From assembly GCA_945607565.1 (NCBI GenBank), contig CALYZD010000012.1:1-41271 (forward strand): a stretch of 41,271 bases of DNA, in the 5' to 3' direction. The position numbers and the translations under genes are program-made. This document shows, one piece after another, positions 16,065-24,656 of the stretch. Position 1 is the stretch's first letter. Every line of letters starts with the position of its first letter. The notes beneath the pieces are model-generated. The model did no database searches. It saw nothing but the letters and a program-made list of their open reading frames with translations, and had not been told where the DNA came from. This DNA is from an uncultured Bacteroidales bacterium (GTDB lineage: Bacteria > Bacteroidota > Bacteroidia > Bacteroidales > Marinilabiliaceae).

Positions 16065-16991
16065 TTAAATTTTAACCGTTTTTGTGACATGTATCAGTGC
16101 CAGCACCGAGCCGACAATTGCCGGAAGTGCGGTGTTGACAAGCCACACGACGAGCACTGCCAAAGCAATGGCCGGCAACGACGCGCATGGCGCAAAAACG
16201 AGCGCCGCTGCTCCACCTTTTATTCCGAGGTCGGCGATGAAGAACGAAGGAATGAAAGTTATCAGAAAATAATAGACCGGCAAGCGCGTCAGCAACGCAA
16301 GCACGTCGGCGCCATCGTCGAGAAAGCAAAGGCAGCAAAGCATCTGAAGCGAAAAAACGGAATATCGCACTGTGGTTACGGCGAAAGCCTTCGAAAATCT
16401 GCGTATATCATTACAAATCAGCTGTTTGATTAGCAGAATTTCCCCTCTGACCATCCGCGATTTGAGAACAGCCACCCACCCGGCCACGACCACCGCAAAC
16501 AGGCAGACAACGAGGACGGCCGAATTCGCGCTCGAAACAAACATTATCGGACTGAGAACCATTGAAATAACAAATCCTGTCGCAATCACAGCCGACATCA
16601 TGGCACTCGCCAGCAATGATAATGTAACTTTCTGAGCATTAGTGGCTTTGCCGTACAAAGTCCTGGCAAAATGCTCGCCCGCCCGCGCAGGCGTGAACGA
16701 CCCAAAAGCCGAGGCGGCAAACGTTGCCTTGAGGCAGTCGAAAAAACTTGCGTCTGTCACCGACTTTAGCAAAACTTGCCAGCGGAGAGCCTCAAGCAAA
16801 AAATTCAGAAGCATCAAAAGTATGTTCAGAAGCAAGAAAAGTGCGCCGCTCCTCCCCGAAATCCTGGACGCCACAGAAAGCAAAGAATTTGAATCACTGA
16901 GCTTTACAGCAATCGCCACCAGACAGAACAAAGCCATCAAAACAACGACGACGCGATAGACGACTTTCGATTTAGACCCAATTATTTGCAC
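16065..16991 (-). CDS. UPF0104 / lysylphosphatidylglycerol synthase-type membrane protein
   Basis: The protein has about 308 residues if it starts at GTG 16991, and about seven or eight membrane helices. It resembles the UPF0104 (AglD/MprF N-terminal-like) family: EALRWQVLLKS, AFGSFTPARAGEHFARTLY with the conserved TPARAGE motif, and SFFIADLGIKGGAAALVF. Members are flippase-like or lipid-modifying membrane proteins; the exact role here is unknown. The frame is open 81 codons further, to 17234, but that part is hydrophilic, contains the rsmA promoter region and overlaps the divergent rsmA gene, so it is probably not translated. ATG 16937 is a shorter alternative start that would cut into the first helix. 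Confidence 0.75.
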   Translation of the reverse strand: MQIIGSKSKVVYRVVVVLMALFCLVAIAVKLSDSNSLLSVASRISGRSGALFLLLNILLMLLNFLLEALRWQVLLKSVTDASFFDCLKATFAASAFGSFTPARAGEHFARTLYGKATNAQKVTLSLLASAMMSAVIATGFVISMVLSPIMFVSSANSAVLVVCLFAVVVAGWVAVLKSRMVRGEILLIKQLICNDIRRFSKAFAVTTVRYSVFSLQMLCCLCFLDDGADVLALLTRLPVYYFLITFIPSFFIADLGIKGGAAALVFAPCASLPAIALAVLVVWLVNTALPAIVGSVLALIHVTKTVKI

Positions 16992-17021
16992 ACAAGTAGT
17001 GTTTACGAGTTTGGCTTTGCT

Positions 17022-17029
17022 TACTTTTG
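17022..17029 (+). promoter_or_regulatory. Candidate -7 box of rsmA
   Basis: TACTTTTG fits TAnnTTTG on plus, 61 bases before the rsmA ATG. No TTTG is seen at the expected -33 position. A small hairpin (AGCGA at 17041-17045, TCGCT at 17051-17055) lies in the predicted leader. Confidence 0.4.
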
Positions 17030-17090
17030 CGCCGCAAATAAGCGAAACAATCGCTGACTTGCAACTCTTAACGCACAAAACGAGGTTAAA

Positions 17091-17882
17091 ATGGTTCAAA
17101 CGGTCAAAGCCAAAAAGTATCTTGGGCAACACTTCCTGAACGATCTTTCGATTGCAAAAAAAATCGTCGATGCACTGAGCGACGACAACAAAAACGTGTT
17201 GGAAGTCGGGCCGGGAATGGGCGTGCTGACTCAATTCATAATTCCACGAAACGGCTTGAATTTCAAAGCAGTAGAAATAGATGCCGAATCGGTCGAATAC
17301 CTGATCAAAAACATTCCGGCGCTGCGTGACGACAAAATAATTTCTGCCGATTTTCTGAAAATGGACCTCGACTCGCTATTCGACGGAAATTTTGCCGTCA
17401 TAGGCAATTTTCCCTACAACATTTCGAGCCAGATTTTCTTCAAGATTCTCGAGCACAAAGACCGCGTGCCCGAGGTGGTTGGAATGCTACAACGCGAAGT
17501 GGCACAGCGCCTTGCATCACCTCCAGGAAAGAAAGACTATGGCATTTTGAGCGTTTTGCTGCAGGCTTACTACGACATCGAATACCTCTTCACGGTCGAC
17601 GAAACGGCCTTCACGCCGCCGCCCAAAGTCAAGAGCGGTGTCATTAGGCTAAAACGAAACCGCGTGACACACCTCGACTGCAACGAAGCGCTCTTCAAAA
17701 CCGTCATCAAAACAACGTTTAACCAGCGGCGCAAAACGATTTGGAACAGCATCCGCGCCCTGTCGTTCGACCACGAAGCGGTTCGCGAGCACCCGTTTAT
17801 GAAAATGCGTCCGGAGCAACTGAGCGTGAGCCAGTTTGTGGAACTGACCAACATTGTCGCGCAGAATGGCAACAAGCAATAA
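17091..17882 (+). CDS. rsmA: 16S rRNA dimethyladenosine transferase
   Basis: RsmA (KsgA) dimethylates two adjacent adenines near the 3' end of 16S rRNA during late assembly of the small ribosomal subunit, using S-adenosylmethionine. The protein has 263 residues, the usual size. It shows the family N-terminus KYLGQHFL, SAM motif I EVGPGMGVLT, the acidic motif VEIDAESVEYL, and catalytic motif IV NFPYNISS (Asn106 to Tyr109). The C-terminal domain includes TTFNQRRKTIWN. It is a single gene between its own promoter region and a terminator. It diverges from the UPF0104 gene and converges on the methyltransferase gene. Confidence 0.97.
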   Translation: MVQTVKAKKYLGQHFLNDLSIAKKIVDALSDDNKNVLEVGPGMGVLTQFIIPRNGLNFKAVEIDAESVEYLIKNIPALRDDKIISADFLKMDLDSLFDGNFAVIGNFPYNISSQIFFKILEHKDRVPEVVGMLQREVAQRLASPPGKKDYGILSVLLQAYYDIEYLFTVDETAFTPPPKVKSGVIRLKRNRVTHLDCNEALFKTVIKTTFNQRRKTIWNSIRALSFDHEAVREHPFMKMRPEQLSVSQFVELTNIVAQNGNKQ

Positions 17883-17888
17883 TATCCT

Positions 17889-17918
17889 GAAAACCAAGCG
17901 TATTATCGCTTGGTTTTC
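17889..17918. terminator. Terminator hairpin shared by rsmA and the opposing methyltransferase gene
   Basis: A perfect 12-bp stem (GAAAACCAAGCG at 17889-17900, CGCTTGGTTTTC at 17907-17918) has loop TATTAT. The stop codon of the minus-strand methyltransferase gene lies in the loop and its last four codons lie in the stem. The A-rich and T-rich stem ends (AAAA, TTTT) make it plausible in both directions. Confidence 0.8.
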
Positions 17919-18643
17919 ACAAGCACTACACTTCCGTACATATCCGGAATCGCCACAAACGATTCGGGTACAGTGGCAGCAAAATCATTCACGGCACGAC
18001 GGACGTCGTCCCAGTTATGATTATAATCATGGATAAGCATCACGCCGCCGGGCGACAATCGAGCATAGAAAGCTGCGAGCATATCGCTTAGCAAATCATA
18101 GTATATTATGTCAAACGACACGAAAGAATATGTGGTATCAACTCCATTTTCGCTGACATTTTGCTTTACGTCACCGGCATAGGCAATTACATTAGAATTT
18201 CCCTCTATACTTCGGATGACTTCCTCTTTAGTAAGGTTTTTCGTTTCCAAAACCTCTTCTCTGACTTGACCGTCGCAGTTTTCGCGGACGCCATGCAACG
18301 GCTTCTTGTCGAACTTGTCGAACAACAGCAACTTACGCTGCGGCGACAAATGGTGCATCACACTTGCAAGCTCATAACCGTCGACACCAACGCAAGCCAT
18401 ATCACCAACCACATCATTATCATCTATTTGCCTCATCAGAAACCAAACAGCATAAAATCGGTTCCTGTCCTTGAATCGGGCCTCAATCTTCTCGACGGCT
18501 GGCAAGATGTGCTTTTTCCGACGGTCTTCCTGCCACGCGTATGGCTTGAACAACTTATACGTCCATTTGCTCCAGAAAACGCTTAGCAATAGCAGCACGA
18601 CTATGTTGATGAATACGATATTCATCATAAAAATTATACTCAT
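17903..18643 (-). CDS. TylF/MycF-like SAM methyltransferase with N-terminal membrane anchor
   Basis: This 246-residue protein begins with a hydrophobic helix (residues about 8-24, VFINIVVLLLLSVFW), then a basic stretch. A Rossmann-type methyltransferase domain follows: VVGDMACVGVDGYELASVM for SAM binding, KLLLFDKFD, and SFDIIYYDLLSDMLAAFYARL then SPGGVMLIHDYNHNW. The last segments match the TylF/MycF (macrocin O-methyltransferase-like) pattern of Asp residues around an LxPGGhhhhDDY motif. Substrate is unknown; a sugar or polyketide hydroxyl is typical for the family. A membrane anchor is not typical of TylF itself. The gene starts 4 bases after the stop of the two-cassette ABC gene, so they are co-transcribed. 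Confidence 0.7.
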   Translation of the reverse strand: MSIIFMMNIVFINIVVLLLLSVFWSKWTYKLFKPYAWQEDRRKKHILPAVEKIEARFKDRNRFYAVWFLMRQIDDNDVVGDMACVGVDGYELASVMHHLSPQRKLLLFDKFDKKPLHGVRENCDGQVREEVLETKNLTKEEVIRSIEGNSNVIAYAGDVKQNVSENGVDTTYSFVSFDIIYYDLLSDMLAAFYARLSPGGVMLIHDYNHNWDDVRRAVNDFAATVPESFVAIPDMYGSVVLVKTKR

Positions 18644-18647
18644 AGCA

Positions 18648-20099
18648 TCAATTATTGTTTTTTATCAAGACTTTTTCGAGTGTCACGCAAGATGGTATTT
18701 CATTTTTATAATGAGTGACATAAATCAATGTTCTACCATTCTGCGAACAATATTTTTCTATTATTTGCTTTGCCAATCGTTTTTTGCCGACGTCCAAACC
18801 GTGCAGTGGCTCGTCAAGAATCAGCAGATCAGGATTCTTCACAAAGACACGGATCAACAGAATAAGCCGCTGCTCCCCATACGAAATCTTGAGAAATGAT
18901 CTGCTCGACAAGTTCTCTGCGTCAAACAATCTCATCCACACCAACGCGTCTTTGCGCTGATTTTCATTCGGTTGCCGATAGAGACCAATGGTATCGAAAT
19001 ATCCGGAAGCCACGACATTTAGACATGGGATGTCCTGACAATAGTACGTATGAATGTCGGGCGACAAATAGCCGATGTGCTTCTTGATTTCCCAAATGCT
19101 TTCGCCGGTGCCTCGTTTTCGACCGAAAAGCGTTATATCGTTTGCGTAGCTCTGCGGATTGTCGCCACAAATCAAGCTCAGCAATGTCGACTTGCCGCAC
19201 CCGTTTTCGCCCAGCAGTGCCCAGTGCTCGCCTCGCCTCACAGTCCAATCGACATCTTTCAAAATATGGCGCGTCGGGTATCTGACATTCACGTGATTCA
19301 TCTCCACAACAACGTCCGAATCGGACACGAAAGAATCTTGCCCTTCATCCTGAAAATCAGGCAACTCAACGCCATCTAGCACACAGAATAATTTTTTATG
19401 CAGATCTTCTGCCGCCATAAAATCCGATGCCGGCATGACCTCACCGCAAGTCAGGTTTGCCACCGGAAGGACTTCGTCGACCCAATTCGGTATGTCGCGA
19501 GGATTCGACAGCAGCAGAACTATATTCAAACCGTTTGATTTAGAAAGGCTTCCAAGAGTATCGCTCAGCATCTCGCGCGACGCAGCATCAAGACCGATGA
19601 AAACATTGTCGAGAATGAGCATCTTGGGGTTTTGAGATAGACTTTGCGCTATCAGGAACTTGCGCAGTTCGCCGCTCGACAGTGAAATCAACCGTTTATC
19701 AAGCAATTCCTCGATGTTGAACATTGGAACACAGCGGATCAACTCAGCCGCCGACCGACCTTTCAATATGTCGCGGACCAGCGGCGACTCATCAACCTCC
19801 GTTGCGTTCCACCTTTGCTGATAATAAGTCGTCCGCCCGTCAATCATGGAATATATATCCCTGAACGACATCAGTTTGATTGCCGAGCTTGACGCCTTTG
19901 CGCCGTTTTCTTCGCATCTGACCTCACCTTGCCTAAGCGCTATATTGCCTGTCAGCATGTCGGCCAACAGGCTTTTCCCGCTTCCATTGGCGCCAATTAT
20001 CGCCATGTTCCGTCCAAATCCTACACGCAGGTTTATCGGATGAGCTAACCTATAATTATCGAATCGAGCGTCTGCATCGACTACCGTTACTCCGAACAT
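18648..20099 (-). CDS. ModF-like protein with two ABC ATPase domains
   Basis: This 483-residue soluble protein has two fused ABC ATPase domains and no membrane helices. The first has Walker A GANGSGKS (36-43), signature LSSGE (140-144) and Walker B LILDN, where the catalytic Glu is Asn165. The switch His is replaced as well (Ser198 in LLLSNPRD). The second has Walker A GENGCGKST (297-305), signature SYGEQ, Walker B LLILDEP with Glu430 and switch His463 in VTHYKNEIP. Tandem ATPases of this kind are called ModF or photorepair proteins. They have no known transporter partner and no settled function. Only the second site looks hydrolytic. The gene is transcribed with the methyltransferase. Confidence 0.8.
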   Translation of the reverse strand: MFGVTVVDADARFDNYRLAHPINLRVGFGRNMAIIGANGSGKSLLADMLTGNIALRQGEVRCEENGAKASSSAIKLMSFRDIYSMIDGRTTYYQQRWNATEVDESPLVRDILKGRSAAELIRCVPMFNIEELLDKRLISLSSGELRKFLIAQSLSQNPKMLILDNVFIGLDAASREMLSDTLGSLSKSNGLNIVLLLSNPRDIPNWVDEVLPVANLTCGEVMPASDFMAAEDLHKKLFCVLDGVELPDFQDEGQDSFVSDSDVVVEMNHVNVRYPTRHILKDVDWTVRRGEHWALLGENGCGKSTLLSLICGDNPQSYANDITLFGRKRGTGESIWEIKKHIGYLSPDIHTYYCQDIPCLNVVASGYFDTIGLYRQPNENQRKDALVWMRLFDAENLSSRSFLKISYGEQRLILLIRVFVKNPDLLILDEPLHGLDVGKKRLAKQIIEKYCSQNGRTLIYVTHYKNEIPSCVTLEKVLIKNNN

Positions 20100-20110
20100 T
20101 TTGCTGAATC

Positions 20111-20148
20111 ATAATAAAAAAATCATAGCCGACCTTGGCCGGCTATGA
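20111..20148 (-). terminator. Terminator at the end of the long minus-strand cluster
   Basis: On minus, TCATAGCCG (20148-20140) and CGGCTATGA (20131-20123) form a 9-bp stem with an 8-base loop, followed by TTTTTTTATTAT. It lies 31 bases after the small secreted-protein gene and closes the 22-gene unit that enters from the right edge. Confidence 0.85.
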
Positions 20149-20179
20149 GATAAAAAATCGAATAATAATCATCTATTGA

Positions 20180-20614
20180 TCAGGGCATTTCGCTTTCCGA
20201 ATATTGCTTGACCAACGAGAGGACGGCCCTCGCACAACCTTTGCTTCCATTGGGGCAGAAGAAATGCAATTTATAGGCTCCCGTTTTAGAGCAGACGAAC
20301 TGGAATGCCTTGTAAGTCTTTCCCGATGCGGAATTGGTACCAAGCATTTTTTCGCCATCAAACAACTGAACCACAATCTGTTCGCCATTCCCTTCGCCAT
20401 TAGCAAGGTTCAACTGATAGTGCGTGCGGCTGTTCAATACAACAGAAAACTTCACACCTTCTGCGCCGGCGACATTAATATCGAAGTCCTTTATGTACTG
20501 AAAAGTACCCATGTCTTTGAGTGCTTGCTTCATCAGATCGTCTCCGCACTGTGCCGAAGCCGCGAAGAAACCACAAAGGAATGCTGCTACTACAAATATT
20601 TTTTTCATCGTCAT
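20180..20614 (-). CDS. Small secreted protein of unknown function
   Basis: This protein has 144 residues from ATG 20614; a second ATG at 20608 gives MKKIFVVAAFLCG. Residues 3-21 form a signal peptide (FVVAAFLCGFFAASAQ) with a likely signal peptidase I cut after ASA. The mature part of about 120 residues looks beta-rich (VKFSVVLNSRTHYQLNL, EQIVVQLFDGEKMLG, YKAFQFVCSKTGAYKLHFFC). It has four cysteines, which could form disulfides in the periplasm. I do not recognise the family. The pattern of a ligand-free beta sandwich with GEQI and TGAYKL resembles no enzyme I can name. It lies 20 bases after the lipoprotein gene and is the last gene of the cluster, so it may serve the ABC transporter encoded two genes upstream. 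Confidence 0.75.
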   Translation of the reverse strand: MTMKKIFVVAAFLCGFFAASAQCGDDLMKQALKDMGTFQYIKDFDINVAGAEGVKFSVVLNSRTHYQLNLANGEGNGEQIVVQLFDGEKMLGTNSASGKTYKAFQFVCSKTGAYKLHFFCPNGSKGCARAVLSLVKQYSESEMP

Positions 20615-20634
20615 TTTTTCTAAAATTTCTCTCC

Positions 20635-21552
20635 TTAACCTACAATAAACTGGCGTGCAGCCTTGATTTTCTCAATTATGGCAGTTACCTGCTCAGGCGT
20701 AATCTCCACATGGCTGATTTCGTTCTGCTCTATCACAAGCATGCCGTCAACCTCCTTGGTGGTGGGTTCTCCAAATTCGGTCGTGATTTTCACGCCGTCG
20801 TAGCAATCCTTAATCTTCTGAATCTCAGCAACCAGAGCGGCAAAATTATTATCAGCACGACTGAAGTTGTTCAGGATTATCAAAAGAATATTCACGATGT
20901 CCTTCTGCTCGCCCAGGCGATATATAAGATCCTGGTCGTTAGTCTGTTCGATAACAACGCAAGTGATGTATATGCCTTCGAGCCAAGCGCCGGCAACAAT
21001 GGCCGTGCTCACATTGCTGCGGTTTTGCTCGCGCAGATACAGATCCATCTTGTTGAAGCTCGACACCGACAGTTGTTTCAGAGAGTCAAGGTTTGTGCTG
21101 TTGGTCGCCAGACGTTTCAGAGTCGTGAAATCCAAAAACTGACCTACATTCACGCCTTCGGCTAACTCCTTGACTGCGAGCAGATAAGACACCACAACAG
21201 TATTCTTGTTGAATGTATTAATGTAGCCCAGATCTGCGCTATAAACGCCAAGGTTCAAAGCTCTTTTGAAACTCGTATTATAGTTCTTGATGTTGTCCGG
21301 CGAGTTCAAAATCTGCTGCGAGAAACCTGCACCTGATTTCTTGATCTGATTTGCCATTTCGACAGGAGAAGATATGTTCTGTATCATATCCTGAACCACA
21401 TTTTCAGAAAGCTGAAGTGGCGCATTTTTCAAACTATCCGGAATTTCGAAATCGCTGTCAGAAGTCTCGCTGCTTGAGCAGCCGGAGCAACCTGTCATAA
21501 AACTTAAGCAGCAAATGCTTGCCACTCCCCAAAATAATCTTTTGATAATCAT
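20635..21552 (-). CDS. Lipoprotein of unknown function
   Basis: This 305-residue protein has a signal peptide and lipobox (FMTGC, lipidated Cys about residue 22) followed by CSSSETSDSD, an acidic and serine-rich tether that often marks export to the outer membrane or surface in this phylum. The mature part is mostly helical: ENVVQDMIQNISSPVEMANQI, FKRALNLGVYSADLGYI, YLLAVKELAEGVNVGQFL, and ITPEQVTAIIEKIKAARQFI at the end. I do not recognise a named family. The gene begins 20 bases after the ABC transporter gene and is followed 20 bases later by the secreted-protein gene, so the three look like one functional set. A role as an envelope partner of the transporter is inference. Confidence 0.75.
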   Translation of the reverse strand: MIIKRLFWGVASICCLSFMTGCSGCSSSETSDSDFEIPDSLKNAPLQLSENVVQDMIQNISSPVEMANQIKKSGAGFSQQILNSPDNIKNYNTSFKRALNLGVYSADLGYINTFNKNTVVVSYLLAVKELAEGVNVGQFLDFTTLKRLATNSTNLDSLKQLSVSSFNKMDLYLREQNRSNVSTAIVAGAWLEGIYITCVVIEQTNDQDLIYRLGEQKDIVNILLIILNNFSRADNNFAALVAEIQKIKDCYDGVKITTEFGEPTTKEVDGMLVIEQNEISHVEITPEQVTAIIEKIKAARQFIVG

Positions 21553-21572
21553 GGTATTTATTGTTATAGTTA

Positions 21573-24500
21573 TTATTTTTTCTTAAAAGATGGCAGTTTT
21601 TTCACCAACTTTATTTCTCCCAAATATTCAAAAATTTTGCGAACTAAGTCGTAGTACAGAACGAAATACATGAAAATGGTCAAGACCCATATCGAGGCGA
21701 CATTGAACCATAACGTGTCCCAATAAAAGCCTGCAAAATATTTCTTTGGCGCAAAGAAATGCGTTCTGAACGAGAATGCGCTCGTCGGCTCGGGCAGTTG
21801 ATATATCGGGTCAATGATTTGTATCAACTTGTTCCCGTCACGCAGAATCTTGTTTTTATCAAATGTCTTATGAACGATTTCCGACACGCGCTCGTTATAA
21901 TATTCGTCCTTGAACCTGTTGAATTTCTTCTCGTTGGTGGCCAGCAGGTGCGAAATTGTCCGCTCTCGCTGACCGTTGGCCTGATAGAATTCATCTTTAT
22001 AGACCTCCTCCAATCTGCGCAGATAACTCTTGGCTGCTTCGTAAACGTCGTAATCGAATGCATCCTGCTTCAGCGAATTAAGCATACCGAACTCTATCGT
22101 CGGATTCCGGCGCATTTCGTTGCCCAACTCGTTTTTGAGCAATGCCAAGTCCGACACATAAGTCGCATCTATCGACTTCGCCTTGTACTTGTCGATGCAG
22201 TGATCCAAGACATTATTCAGTTCCGGCAGATAATAAACCTGCTTGAAATCGGCCCGACTTTCTTTCATCTCCATGTCGAACATGCCCTTCTTGAACTTGT
22301 TGTGCCGATACTGGTAAACGATCAGACCTTCGTAGGCATAGCGCGTCGGGATGAACTCGGCCACAAACGGGACTTTGTCGATCGAAGTGAAATCTTTGTT
22401 CAGTTTGTCGAATGTGAACATTGCTCCGCCAAGAACCATCTGCGGGATCATCAGCAACGGAATCATAATGTAAATCGTCACAATCGAATTGAACGTCGAT
22501 GATATGATCAGGCCCAGTATGTTGGCCGAAACCGATACCGAGAACAGCGTGAACCAGAATTCGGGCGTCATGCCTTTGAAGCCGATCACGAAATTGCCGA
22601 CCACAATGAATAGCAGCATCTGAATGGCCGACAAGCCCATCAGAATGAGCACTTTGGACATCAGATAAGCCGAGCGACTTAAGTTCAGAAAGGCTTCGCG
22701 CTTTAGGATTTTTGCGTCTTTGAAGATTTCTTCCGCACTCACAATCAGGCCGAAAAACAAAGCCACGATGATTGCCATGAAGACATAAATCGGCACATTT
22801 TCGTTTTCGCGGAAAACGTACACGTCAGAATCCGGGTCCACAATGTAGCGGATCAGGTAAGCCAACACGAAACCCAACAACGGCGCTTCGAGAATGTTGA
22901 GCAGAATGTACTGTGTATTACTGATTTTTGCCCAGAAATCGCGTGTGGTGTAAATCCTGAACTGCTTGAACCAACTCGGAATATTCAGTGAGCGTGGAGG
23001 CGGCGTCTGGACCGTTTCCACTTTTGGTATCGTGATTTTTTCCTTGTAGAACTCGTTCCACTCTTCGGGCTTTACCTTGCGTTGGTTGGTGTAATTACCG
23101 TACTCGTCTATCACATTGGCGTCCAAGATGTTGAATATAAGTTCCGGATTCAGATTACCGCAAGTCGGGCACTCGCCGACCTCAGAGTTAACTTGAGAAT
23201 CAAGCGTTTTGAAATATATCAACGACTCGCTGGGGTTGCCGTAGTAGACCGGATAGCCGCCCGTGTCGAGTATGAACATCTTGTCAAACATTTTGTAGAT
23301 GTCCGACGAAGGCTGGTGGATGACCACAAAAATGAGCTTACCCTTCAGTGTCAGCTCTCGGAGCAGATTCATGACGTTTTCGGAGTCGCGCGACGACAGA
23401 CCCGATGTAGGCTCGTCGACAAACAAAACACCCGGCTCTCTGATCAGCTCCAAGGCAATGTTGAGTCGCTTGCGCTGGCCACCGCTGATCATCTTGTTCA
23501 GTGGCGAACCGACCGTCAGATCTTTGCGCTCGTAGAGGCCTAAACTTTTGAGCGTGGCACAGACCATTTCGTCAATCTGCTTCTCGTTCTTGTCGCGAAA
23601 ACATAACTTTGCGTTATAGTAAAGGTTCTGATACACTGTCAACTCCTCAATAAGCAAATCGTCCTGCGGTATCAGACCGATGACACCTTCGAGAGCTTCT
23701 TTGTTGGTGTGGAGATTGATTCCGTTGATCAGAACCTCGCCTTCGGTCGGCGACTCGTTTCCGCACAATACGTTAAGCAACGTCGTCTTGCCGGCACCGC
23801 TGGCTCCCATGATGCCGATGAGCTTGCCCTGCTGCTCGGCCAAATTGATGTTCCGGAGGCCCAATGTGCCGTTCTTAAACTTATAGCTGACGTTTTTGAC
23901 CTCAAATGAAATGGGCGAAACGTCGCCGTCTTTCATGAAGTTGGCGACAACGTCGGTGTAGTATATCGGTTTTCCCTGGGGCAACTTGATGAAACTGCCC
24001 TTAGGGAAAATGTAAATTCGCTCTGGGCTCAACAACAGACCGTTGAGATACAAATCCTGAGAACCCAAATAGCGCAGAAAGTACAGATTGGCGCTTTTGA
24101 CTCTCAAGATATGGATTGCGTTGTCCAATTTAGGCACTTGGATGTGCAACGCCTGGGAAAATTTGGATTCCTTGTCGTTAACTACAAGAATGTCAGGGTA
24201 ATCAACATTTGCCGAGTCGGTGTTGACGTTGAAAGCCTCGATTGCTTCAACTTCGGCCTTATCGAGCTTGAACACCTCTGCCACCGTATTTATGATGGCC
24301 ATTCGCTGGTCAGTGAATTTCTGGTCGGCACTCACCAGTTCGTACAGGCGGACCAGAACCACAACCTTTTGCTCTCTGTTGAGCTGCTTGTTGATTTTTT
24401 TGCAGATTCCTAAAATCTTTACAGAGTCCCTCATCGATGTCAACTGAACTTTTCCATCGTCTGAAGTTTTGTCCGCTTCGGCATGGTGCAAGAACAGATC

Positions 24501-24644
24501 GAAATATGCCTCGACCGCTTCGGTGTCGAGCTGCATTTTCAGAAACGTCCTTACAAATTCTGTCTCATTCGACTCTACGCCACCATCTTGCTTGGCTATC
24601 AGGCCAAACAATTGCATTAGGGCTTTCAGGATCTCCTCACTCAT
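21573..24644 (-). CDS. ABCG-type half transporter with N-terminal TerB-like and FHA-like regions
   Basis: A 1023-residue inner-membrane protein. Residues 1-140 form a helical TerB-like region (LIAKQDGGVESNETEF, YELVSADQKFTDQRM). Residues about 155-240 are beta-rich and FHA-like (DLYLNGLLLSPERIYIF). An ABC ATPase domain (about 245-490) has MGASGAGKTT, ISGGQRKRLN, FVDEPTSGLSSRD and VIHQPSSDIY, the ABCG/White style with ATPase before membrane domain. A CPTC motif lies near 490. About six membrane helices lie between 580 and the C-terminus, with a charged segment of about 215 residues between helices 5 and 6. A similar order is known for ABCG exporters. The substrate is unknown. It follows the SiaC-like gene after a hairpin of 15 bp. 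Confidence 0.85.
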   Translation of the reverse strand: MSEEILKALMQLFGLIAKQDGGVESNETEFVRTFLKMQLDTEAVEAYFDLFLHHAEADKTSDDGKVQLTSMRDSVKILGICKKINKQLNREQKVVVLVRLYELVSADQKFTDQRMAIINTVAEVFKLDKAEVEAIEAFNVNTDSANVDYPDILVVNDKESKFSQALHIQVPKLDNAIHILRVKSANLYFLRYLGSQDLYLNGLLLSPERIYIFPKGSFIKLPQGKPIYYTDVVANFMKDGDVSPISFEVKNVSYKFKNGTLGLRNINLAEQQGKLIGIMGASGAGKTTLLNVLCGNESPTEGEVLINGINLHTNKEALEGVIGLIPQDDLLIEELTVYQNLYYNAKLCFRDKNEKQIDEMVCATLKSLGLYERKDLTVGSPLNKMISGGQRKRLNIALELIREPGVLFVDEPTSGLSSRDSENVMNLLRELTLKGKLIFVVIHQPSSDIYKMFDKMFILDTGGYPVYYGNPSESLIYFKTLDSQVNSEVGECPTCGNLNPELIFNILDANVIDEYGNYTNQRKVKPEEWNEFYKEKITIPKVETVQTPPPRSLNIPSWFKQFRIYTTRDFWAKISNTQYILLNILEAPLLGFVLAYLIRYIVDPDSDVYVFRENENVPIYVFMAIIVALFFGLIVSAEEIFKDAKILKREAFLNLSRSAYLMSKVLILMGLSAIQMLLFIVVGNFVIGFKGMTPEFWFTLFSVSVSANILGLIISSTFNSIVTIYIMIPLLMIPQMVLGGAMFTFDKLNKDFTSIDKVPFVAEFIPTRYAYEGLIVYQYRHNKFKKGMFDMEMKESRADFKQVYYLPELNNVLDHCIDKYKAKSIDATYVSDLALLKNELGNEMRRNPTIEFGMLNSLKQDAFDYDVYEAAKSYLRRLEEVYKDEFYQANGQRERTISHLLATNEKKFNRFKDEYYNERVSEIVHKTFDKNKILRDGNKLIQIIDPIYQLPEPTSAFSFRTHFFAPKKYFAGFYWDTLWFNVASIWVLTIFMYFVLYYDLVRKIFEYLGEIKLVKKLPSFKKK

Positions 24645-24656
24645 ATTTAAAGAATT

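Noticed and set aside
16992-17234. 81-residue N-terminal extension of the UPF0104 protein
   Set aside because: It overlaps the start of rsmA and its promoter region, and is not membrane-like; the family starts close to the first helix.
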